A DNA stretch of 64,000 nucleotides from Microbacterium halimionae. GTDB taxonomy: Bacteria; Actinomycetota; Actinomycetes; Actinomycetales; Microbacteriaceae. Positions 35,345 to 41,663 of the stretch are shown piece by piece (positions within the stretch are counted from its first letter, which is position 1; every line of letters begins with the position of its first letter). Location of the stretch: NCBI RefSeq assembly GCF_011761265.1, contig NZ_JAAOZB010000001.1, forward strand, positions 62,001 to 126,000. The letters run 5' to 3'. The position numbers were made by a program, and so were the translations under genes. A model generated the notes under the pieces. That model did not search any database. It worked only from the letters and a program-made list of their open reading frames with translations, and was not told where the DNA came from.

Positions 35345-36019
35345 CTACTCGCGGCCGTCTTCGAGCGGGATGAGCATCGTGCGGAAGTCACCAGCCTCGG
35401 CATGCAGCTGCCAGATGCGGTCAGCGACATCATCGATGCCGTTCGGAAGCTGCAGCTTCGGAATGCCTCCCGGGATCACGAGCTGCGCAACACGGATGCC
35501 TTCATCTTTCAGCGCGTCATGAAGCATCTCGCCATAAGCGCTCTCGGCCGGAAACGCGACCGATGTGCCCGCAAAACCTGCCCGCGCCTTGACCGATGTT
35601 CCACCGTTGATCAAAATGATGCTGCCCTCGCCGGCATCCCGCATTCGGGGGAGCACGGTCTGTGCCGCGTGGATAAGCCCGAGCGCTGAGAAGCTCAACG
35701 CTTCGAGCGCGAGCTCTGGCGTGAGGTCGAGCACGGGCTTGAGGTAGTCGCGCGACGGGAGCGGGCTGTACTGCAGCGCCGTGACAGGGCCCAGTTCTGC
35801 TGCCGCACGCGCAAGGGCATCTTCGAGTGCGGAGGGCTCGAGCACGTCTGCGGCGTAACCGCGAGCAGTGAGTCCCTTCGCGCTCAGCTCGTCAGCAATC
35901 GCGTCGAGCTTTTCCTGGTCTCTCGAGATGAGAGCGATCGAAAAGCCCTCCCGGCCAAATCGCCGCGCGACAGCGGCTCCGAGTCCGGGTCCAGCTCCGA
36001 CGATGGCGATAACAGACAC
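35345..36019 (-). CDS. SDR-family protein lacking the YxxxK motif
   Basis: A 224-residue Rossmann protein with the NAD(P) motif AIVGAGPGLGAAVARRFG. The catalytic Ser region is present (INGGTSVKA), but the Tyr is followed by GEML (ESAYGEMLHDALKDEG) rather than xxxK, so the standard YxxxK dyad is absent. It may use another lysine, be a reductase with altered chemistry, or bind cofactor without catalysis. It lies 58 bases downstream of the OYE gene on the same strand. Confidence 0.8.
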   Translation of the reverse strand: MSVIAIVGAGPGLGAAVARRFGREGFSIALISRDQEKLDAIADELSAKGLTARGYAADVLEPSALEDALARAAAELGPVTALQYSPLPSRDYLKPVLDLTPELALEALSFSALGLIHAAQTVLPRMRDAGEGSIILINGGTSVKARAGFAGTSVAFPAESAYGEMLHDALKDEGIRVAQLVIPGGIPKLQLPNGIDDVADRIWQLHAEAGDFRTMLIPLEDGRE

Positions 36020-36077
36020 AGTTCTCCTCGGGTTGATAACGTTGTTTCCGACCGTAGTGCGGCCGCGCTTTTGCTCC

Positions 36078-37154
36078 CTAGGGCTTGAGTTTCGGGTAAT
36101 CCGTGTATCCCACGGCGCTGCTGCCGTAAAGAGTCGCCGGGTCGACCGGAGTTTCTTCCGCCCCCGACTTCCACCGATCGGCCAAGTCGGGGTTCGAGAT
36201 CAGTGGGCGCCCCACCGCGACAGCGTCGGCTATCCCGTCGGCGATGAACGCTTCGGCATCCTCCCGGGTCGTGATCGCGCCAAATCCGGTGTTCACAACG
36301 AAGGCGCCTGCGAACTCTTGCCGTATCGACTGCACGAGGTCTCCCGCGGGCTCGGCATGCAAAATGCTGAGGTACGAAAGACCCAACGGGCGGATGCCTC
36401 GAACCAGTGCCAGATAGGTCGACTTCACATCGTCGGGGTCGGTCTCGACAATGTCTTGGATGTTGTGCGAGGGAGAGATACGGATGCCGACGCGGTCAGC
36501 GCCGATTTCAGCGACGACGGCCTCGGCAACTTCGATGACGAACTTCGCGCGTGCGTCGGGCGATCCGCCGTAACCGTCCGTACGCTGATTAGAGGACGGT
36601 GCGAGGAATTCGTGCAGGAGGTATCCGTTTGCCGCGTGGATCTCGACTCCGTCAAGGCCAGCTGCGACCGCACGACGAGCCGTCTCGACGAACTCTGCGC
36701 GCACTTCGGCGAGTTCGTCAGTCGTGAGCGCGTGAGGTGTGGGGAATGGCGTGCGTGATCCATCGGCCAGACGCACCTCACCGTTGATCGCAATCGCGGA
36801 AGGAGCAACGATGCGGTCAGTGTCGGTGATCTTCATGTGGGCAACGCGTCCGCCGTGCATCAGCTGCATGAAGACGCGACCGCCCTCGGCGTGCACCGCG
36901 GCAGCGACATCTGCCCACCCCTGTTGCTGGGCATTCGTCACGATTCCAGGCTGCCCCGGGTAGGCGCGAGATTCACTGCTCGTGAAAACTCCCTCGGTGA
37001 TGATGAGACCAGCGCCCGCGCGCTGCGCGTAGTACTCGGCAACGATTGCGCCGGGAACGCCGTCTTCACCGGAGCGAGTGCGCGTCATGGGTGCCATGAC
37101 GATGCGGTTGGGAAGAGTTAACGCTCCGAGGTCGAGAGGAGTGAAGAGCTGCAC
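36078..37154 (-). CDS. Old Yellow Enzyme-type alkene reductase
   Basis: A 358-residue FMN-binding TIM barrel. It starts LFTPLDLGALTLPNRIVMAPMTRTRS; the substrate-binding His/Asn pair is in GVEIHAANGYLLHEFL, and SNQRTDGYGGS and a late phosphate-binding region are present. It reduces activated C=C bonds, such as enones or maleimides, with NAD(P)H. It probably shares a transcript with the SDR gene downstream. Length is normal for the YqjM/NemA group. Confidence 0.94.
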   Translation of the reverse strand: MQLFTPLDLGALTLPNRIVMAPMTRTRSGEDGVPGAIVAEYYAQRAGAGLIITEGVFTSSESRAYPGQPGIVTNAQQQGWADVAAAVHAEGGRVFMQLMHGGRVAHMKITDTDRIVAPSAIAINGEVRLADGSRTPFPTPHALTTDELAEVRAEFVETARRAVAAGLDGVEIHAANGYLLHEFLAPSSNQRTDGYGGSPDARAKFVIEVAEAVVAEIGADRVGIRISPSHNIQDIVETDPDDVKSTYLALVRGIRPLGLSYLSILHAEPAGDLVQSIRQEFAGAFVVNTGFGAITTREDAEAFIADGIADAVAVGRPLISNPDLADRWKSGAEETPVDPATLYGSSAVGYTDYPKLKP

Positions 37155-37290
37155 GTGAAAATCCGCCTATCTGCGAGTCGTGTGACCCACCCCAGAGACA
37201 AGGCGGAGGAGCGCGTTGGCATTCCCACCGCGGCGTGATCGACGCGTTCAGCAGCATCGTTGCGCGACGTGACGCGAGGTGAAAGCGCGC

Positions 37291-37803
37291 TCACTTGGCT
37301 CTACGGCGTCCCGCTGAGCGCGGTGGCGCTGCACGAAGGTGTTCGCCGACTCGTCCAAGGATTCGAGCGAGAGCCTCAGCATCCTCTTCGGTTAGCGGGG
37401 AGAACAGAAGCCCATGCACAGTCGCGATGTGTCCTGGAAAAACAGCCCTGAGGATGCCACGTCCAGCGTCCGTAATCGTGACGACGGTACTTCGCTCATC
37501 GTCAGGCGATGGATAGCGCGTAATGAGTCCGCGCTGCTCGAGCAATTGCGCCTGATACGTGACACCGCTCCGACTGTAGACAATCCCATCGGCGAGATCT
37601 GTCATGCGCTCGTGGCCCTCAGGCGTGTCGCCGAGTCGCGCCAATAGTTGGAACTGGACGTAGCTCAGTGCCCCGGCGTCGCGGAGTTGCTTCTCGACAG
37701 CCGGGCGGAGGAGCGCACCCACCTCGGTGAACGCGAAGTATGCAGCAAGTTGGGCCTGCGAAAGCGATTTGAGTTCTTTTGTCATGATTTTCATTCTATT
37801 CAT
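37291..37803 (-). CDS. MarR-family transcriptional regulator
   Basis: A 170-residue winged-helix regulator. The DNA-binding region is GHERMTDLADGIVYSRSGVTYQAQLLEQRGLITRYPSPDDERSTVVTIT. It is divergent from a quinone-oxidoreductase gene, and the 74-base gap holds two copies of a palindrome-like word, its probable operators. MarR proteins usually repress the neighbouring gene until a phenolic or electrophilic ligand binds. Alternate starts MKIM or MTKE a few codons in are possible. Confidence 0.92.
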   Translation of the reverse strand: MNRMKIMTKELKSLSQAQLAAYFAFTEVGALLRPAVEKQLRDAGALSYVQFQLLARLGDTPEGHERMTDLADGIVYSRSGVTYQAQLLEQRGLITRYPSPDDERSTVVTITDAGRGILRAVFPGHIATVHGLLFSPLTEEDAEALARILGRVGEHLRAAPPRSAGRRRAK

Positions 37804-37804
37804 T

Positions 37805-37858
37805 GCTTCGAGTTCGAAACACTGCTAATTTCTCAGCTATGCTTCAACTTCGAAGCAT
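37805..37858. promoter_or_regulatory. Two MarR operator candidates in the divergent intergenic region
   Basis: GCTTCGAGTTCGAA (37805-37818) and GCTTCAACTTCGAA (37841-37854) share the consensus GCTTCRASTTCGAA. The second lies within the inverted repeat ATGCTTC-AACTTC-GAAGCAT (37839-37858). They are 36 bases apart, covering both promoters, as expected for joint control of the MarR gene and the oxidoreductase. Confidence 0.6.
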
Positions 37859-37877
37859 CTAATGAAAGGTAAAGATC

Positions 37878-38807
37878 ATGAAGGCAGTTCAGTTCCACAA
37901 GGTGGGTGGTCCCGAAGTACTCGAATACGGCGACGTAGCGAAGCCGACCCCCGAAAGTAGCCAGGTGCGATTGCGAATCGCAGCATCGGCTTACAGCGCC
38001 GCCGATAACGGCATGCGAGCAGGCTTCCTCCCCATCCCGATCTCCCTCCCGCACATCCCCGGTTACGACGTATCCGGAACTGTCGACGCAATCGGCAATG
38101 ATGTCTCTGGTGTGAAGATCGGTGATGAGGTCATCGCTTTTCTTCCGATGGAAGAAAATGGCGGCGCCGCCGAGTACGCCATCGCCCCCGCGGATGCCGT
38201 AGTTGCCGCGCCGAAAACAATTCCTCTTATCGACGCCGCAGGGCTCCCCTCTGTTGCGCTCACGGCCTGGCAGGCGCTTTTCGACGACGGAGAGCTTCAG
38301 GCGGGGCAACGCGTACTGATCGTCGGCGCAGGTGGCGTCGTCGGCAAATACGCTGTTCAACTGGCCGAGCGCCACGGAGTGAACGTGATTGCCACGGCGA
38401 GTCCGCGGAGCATCGACGCCGTGCGCGCCGCCGGGGCCACGCAGGTCATTGATCACACCACCACAAACCTCCTCGAGGCGATCGATGGAGATATCGACGT
38501 GCTCCTCAACCTGGCACCGCTCGACCCGGAACAGTTCGCGGCCTATGTGACAGTAGTGCGCGACGGCGGCATCGTTGTAAGCACAACCGCCTTCTTGGCA
38601 ACCCCCAGCGACGAAAAACGGGGGGTGCGTGCAGCTACAGTTTTCGTGCGCCCGAATCGCGACCGCCTCGCCGAACTCGTGTCTCTCATTGATGACGGTG
38701 CGCTCACCATTGAAGCGACGAAACGCATCCCGCTACAAGAACTACCGGCTCTGCATGCCGAGGGAGCCGCTGGTCGAGTCGTCGGCAAAGTCGTCGTCAC
38801 CAGCTGA
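37878..38807 (+). CDS. NADP-dependent quinone oxidoreductase-like (MDR/zinc-free ADH)
   Basis: A 309-residue medium-chain dehydrogenase/reductase. The N-terminal GroES-like domain begins MKAVQFHKVGGPEVLEYGDV; the cofactor loop is VLIVGAGGVVGKYAVQLAERHG. No zinc-binding Cys set is seen, as in quinone oxidoreductases. GAAAGG lies eight bases upstream of ATG 37878. It is divergent from the MarR gene and is probably induced by the ligand of that regulator. It would detoxify quinones or enones, matching the nearby OYE gene. Confidence 0.92.
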   Translation: MKAVQFHKVGGPEVLEYGDVAKPTPESSQVRLRIAASAYSAADNGMRAGFLPIPISLPHIPGYDVSGTVDAIGNDVSGVKIGDEVIAFLPMEENGGAAEYAIAPADAVVAAPKTIPLIDAAGLPSVALTAWQALFDDGELQAGQRVLIVGAGGVVGKYAVQLAERHGVNVIATASPRSIDAVRAAGATQVIDHTTTNLLEAIDGDIDVLLNLAPLDPEQFAAYVTVVRDGGIVVSTTAFLATPSDEKRGVRAATVFVRPNRDRLAELVSLIDDGALTIEATKRIPLQELPALHAEGAAGRVVGKVVVTS

Positions 38808-38896
38808 CGCAACCCTCATCCGGAAGTCGTAAAGGAAGCCGAATTCAACGCTCAGCCAAATCATCACAAAAAGATAACGGCGAAAGCTTCCCTTCT

Positions 38897-39023
38897 GTTA
38901 TCTCTTCGTTATACAGTGATGTCAGGTCGTTGTTTTGCTGTGGCGGCGACCACATGTGATTGCAGGACACTCTTGGTGCAAAGGGACAAGGGCCGGCCGG
39001 AAGCCTCTCCGACCGGCCCTTCT
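38897..39023 (+). ncRNA. Putative structured RNA, left copy (direct repeat L)
   Basis: About 127 bases that recur ~1.7 kb away (40600-40729) on the other side of the HNH gene. The first ~93 bases differ by one substitution and three single-base indels. A stem GGTCG/CGACC (38925-38929 with 38947-38951) has one indel in its loop and one just outside it. The 3' end is a terminator-like hairpin. I do not recognise an Rfam family. Upstream promoter elements are not convincing (possible TATACA at 38910). Confidence 0.6.
38988..39021 (+). terminator. Terminator-like hairpin at end of repeat L
   Basis: AAGGGCCGGCCGG (38988-39000) pairs with CCGACCGGCCCTT (39009-39021), 13 bp with one C-A mismatch and an eight-base loop. 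The T-run is short. Compared with the right copy, one pair changes G-C to A-T on both sides, so base pairing is conserved. Confidence 0.7.
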
Positions 39024-39086
39024 GCATGTTCTGGCCTCGGTTGCTGATCTCGAAGTAATGTCGGAGGTTGGTGTCATGCTTTCGGT

Positions 39087-40526
39087 ATGAGCATCGAACC
39101 TCTCAACGATCCTGCACCGGACGGCTATGGCCGCGCCGAGGCATCGGCATCGGCCTCGGTGTCGGTGACGGGTGTTGATCTGCAGGCTCTGAACGTGATG
39201 ATCGATGGTCTTGCGCATGCGCGGCGTGCGGTTGCGGCGTATCAGGCGCTTGAGGCAACACTCATGGCGGCGACCGTTGATCTTGCCCGCGGCAGCTCGC
39301 ACTCCGGGACTGCGGAATTGCCCATGCGAGAGGTGACAGCAGAAGTGGCTGCGGCGTTGCGCGTGAGCGACCGGACCGTGCAGGCCCAGTTCACCTCGGC
39401 GTTGACCCTCGTCGAAGATTTTCCCTCCACACACCGGGCGTTGCAGAGCGGGGAGATCAGCCGGTCGCACGCAAACGTGATCACAAGCGAGGGTGCGCTG
39501 ATCACCGATGCCACGGTGCGCACACAATACGAAGACCTCGTTCTGGAGCGAGCCCGTGTGGAAACCTCGGGGCGACTGCGCGGTATCGCGAAAGCGATTG
39601 CCGAGAAGCTCACCCCGCAATCGTTGGCGGAGCGCCACCGGGACGCGTTGGGTGGGCGACTGGTGTGGGTGACAGATCTTGACGATGGGATGGCTGAGCT
39701 CTCCGCAATCGGTTCTGCGGTGCTCGTCCACGGGGTCTTCGACCGGTTGTGTCAGTTCGCCCGCACCACACTCGACGCCGAAAAAACCCTCAATGCAGCG
39801 AAAACTCCCGATGCCGAAACCCTCAATGCTGCGAAAGCTTTTGACGCGGAAACGACAACTGGACTTGAGAGTGACCGTGCACCGTTGCGGACAATCGATG
39901 AAGCACGCACGGATGCGTTCTTCGACCTGCTCCTCACCGGCGACGCGTGCGTACACGGTCAAGACGCATTCGAGGGGATCCGGGCACACGTGCAAGTCAC
40001 CGTTCCCGCGATGACACTTGCGGGGGTTTCGGATGCTGCGGGCGACCTGGCGGGGTACGGGCCCGCCGATTGCGACACCCTGCGGGATCTTGCCGGCCGG
40101 ACAGCCACCTGGGATCGGGTGTTGACGGATCCCGTATCGGGCGGGGTTGTTGCGGTGGAGACATACCGGCCGACGGCGGAAATGCGACGGTTTTTGCGGG
40201 TGCGGGATGAGCACTGCCGGTTTCCGGGATGCCGGATGGCACCGTGGCGGTCAGATATCGACGACACGATCGATGCCGCGCGGGGAGGTGCGACAGTGCA
40301 CACGAACTTGGCGCACCTCTGCCGACGACACCACGTGTTGAAACACCAGACCACGTGGAGCGTGACCCAACTCGATTCGGGAAAACTCAAATGGGTCAGC
40401 CCGACCGGTCGGGCCTACATCGACACGCCCACACCGATGCTCCGATTCATCCCCGACCCAGACCCAGACCCAGACCCAGACCCAGACCCAGACCCAGACT
40501 CGGCACCTGATCCGCCACCGTTTTAG
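39087..40526 (+). CDS. DUF222 / HNH-nuclease-like protein (13E12 type), active-site His replaced
   Basis: A 479-residue protein. The N-terminal and central parts match DUF222, with long helices (LDDGMAELSAIGSAVLVHGVFDRL). The C-terminal HNH region contains zinc-type Cys in HCRFPGC and LAHLCRRHHVLKHQTTW. The family core DH reads DIDDTI here: the first catalytic His is Asp393, a single-base change (GAC for CAC) that may remove nuclease activity. The tail is (PD)n from a GACCCA tandem repeat. The gene is enclosed by near-identical repeats. The upstream gap 38808-39086 holds repeat L. Confidence 0.88.
   Translation: MSIEPLNDPAPDGYGRAEASASASVSVTGVDLQALNVMIDGLAHARRAVAAYQALEATLMAATVDLARGSSHSGTAELPMREVTAEVAAALRVSDRTVQAQFTSALTLVEDFPSTHRALQSGEISRSHANVITSEGALITDATVRTQYEDLVLERARVETSGRLRGIAKAIAEKLTPQSLAERHRDALGGRLVWVTDLDDGMAELSAIGSAVLVHGVFDRLCQFARTTLDAEKTLNAAKTPDAETLNAAKAFDAETTTGLESDRAPLRTIDEARTDAFFDLLLTGDACVHGQDAFEGIRAHVQVTVPAMTLAGVSDAAGDLAGYGPADCDTLRDLAGRTATWDRVLTDPVSGGVVAVETYRPTAEMRRFLRVRDEHCRFPGCRMAPWRSDIDDTIDAARGGATVHTNLAHLCRRHHVLKHQTTWSVTQLDSGKLKWVSPTGRAYIDTPTPMLRFIPDPDPDPDPDPDPDPDSAPDPPPF
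40455..40496 (+). repeat. GACCCA hexanucleotide tandem repeat
   Basis: Seven perfect copies of GACCCA in frame near the 3' end of the HNH-like gene, encoding alternating Asp-Pro. A unit of six bases changes length without breaking the frame, so the C-terminal tail probably varies between strains. Confidence 0.9.
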
Positions 40527-40599
40527 GGCACGGTTTCACGGGGTGAATCTTTGGGTTTGTTAAGAAACTTCGCCACACGGCACGATCTACGCGTGCTGC

Positions 40600-40729
40600 G
40601 TTATCTTTTCGTTATACAGTGATGTCAGGTCGTTGTTTGCTGTGGCGGCGACCAACATGTGATTGCAGGACACTCTTGGTGCATAAGGGACAAAGGGCCG
40701 ATCAGAACTCATTCTGACCGGCCCTTTCT
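40600..40729 (+). ncRNA. Putative structured RNA, right copy (direct repeat R)
   Basis: The second copy of the ~130-base sequence, 73 bases after the HNH-like stop, in the same orientation as copy L. The core word GTTATACAGTGATGTCAGGT is identical in both. Relative to L it lacks one T in a T-run, and gains one A after the GGTCG/CGACC stem and one T near the terminator. It fills most of the 243-base gap 40527-40769. Upstream of it, similarity to L stops. Confidence 0.6.
40692..40727 (+). terminator. Terminator hairpin at end of repeat R
   Basis: AAAGGGCCGATCAGAA (40692-40707) pairs with TTCTGACCGGCCCTTT (40712-40727), 16 bp with one mismatch and a CTCA loop, and ends in TTTCTT. Stronger than the left copy. 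It may also stop transcripts of the HNH-like gene. Confidence 0.8.
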
Positions 40730-40769
40730 TATGCGCGAATTTGCGCCCCTATGCGCAGTCCGCGCCAGA

Positions 40770-41663
40770 TCAGCTCGCCATGTGCGCTTCGCGCGGTGAG
40801 ACATCCACCGAAACTCGCAGCTTCGACTTCTTCGCCTGGGTGAAAATCACGCCCTTCACCGGCGTCACGTCGGCGTAGTCGCGTCCCCACGCCACAGTGA
40901 CGTGGCGGTCAGCAATCCACTGGTCATTCGTCGGGTCGATTGCCAGCCACTGGTCGCTGCCCGGCAACCACACCGACAACCAGGCGTGCGAGGCATCCGC
41001 TCCAACGATTCGCTCTTTGCCGGGCGGCGGCTGCGTTGCCAAATACCCGCTCACGTATCGTGCTGCCACGCGATGCGAACGCAAACAAGCGATCGCCAAA
41101 TGTGCAAAGTCTTGGCAGACACCGGCTCGCTTCTCCAGCACATCCGGCACCGTACTTGTCACTGTCGTGGCGGTGCTGTCGTAGTCGAAGTCCGTGTAGA
41201 TCCGATGCATGAGGTCGGTAACAGCCTCACCGATCGGCCTTCCGGGCATGAGCGACTCGGCCGCGTAATCGCTGGCTGCGGCAACCTGCTGCACTTTGGG
41301 GGATGCCATAGCGAAGTCTGCTGCCTGCCACGCTCCAGGAGTCGACGGCGAGACCAGCGGCCGCGAGTCTTCCCACGGTGCCGCGAGCGATTCCGCAGCG
41401 TACTGCGGCGGCTCAACACTCACCGACGTTGACGCTGCGATCGTCAGCGTGCGGTGGGGTGCCGTCACATGAAAGTAGGTCGCCGTGTTGCCATACGTAT
41501 CGATGTGCTGACGCTGCTGACTCGCACCCGGGTCGATGTTCACTTCGTGGGAGGCCACGTGCTGCCACGGCAACACGCGCGGTGTCACGTGCGCGAAGCC
41601 AAGGCTGTTGCGAACGTCGTCGTCGTACGAGTAGATCGTCTGATGCGAAACGCGATACTTCAC
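40770..41663 (-). CDS. Transglutaminase-family protein (bacterial N-terminal type)
   Basis: A 297-residue cysteine protease-like transglutaminase. The N-terminal beta domain begins MKYRVSHQTIYSYDDDV. The catalytic triad is Cys in RAGVCQDFAHLA, His in DASHAWLSVWLPG and Asp in AIDPTND. It sits four bases inside the stop of the ATP-grasp/alpha-E gene. Comparative genomics has linked this trio to a predicted peptide-synthesis or modification system; the substrate is unknown. More likely a protease/peptidase than a true cross-linker. Confidence 0.9.
   Translation of the reverse strand: MKYRVSHQTIYSYDDDVRNSLGFAHVTPRVLPWQHVASHEVNIDPGASQQRQHIDTYGNTATYFHVTAPHRTLTIAASTSVSVEPPQYAAESLAAPWEDSRPLVSPSTPGAWQAADFAMASPKVQQVAAASDYAAESLMPGRPIGEAVTDLMHRIYTDFDYDSTATTVTSTVPDVLEKRAGVCQDFAHLAIACLRSHRVAARYVSGYLATQPPPGKERIVGADASHAWLSVWLPGSDQWLAIDPTNDQWIADRHVTVAWGRDYADVTPVKGVIFTQAKKSKLRVSVDVSPREAHMAS

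Noticed and set aside
38919..39046. Small ORF starting MSGRC inside the left repeat
   Set aside because: The right copy has indels that shift its frame for part of the length, and the changes lie in loops or outside the inner stem, so an RNA reading fits better. A coding role is not fully excluded, as the two early indels restore frame.
38897..40729. IscB/HEARO (OMEGA RNA) system or integrative element with att sites
   Set aside because: The protein is DUF222-HNH without RuvC parts, the RNA-like repeat is far shorter than OMEGA RNA, and no integrase or tRNA end is present.
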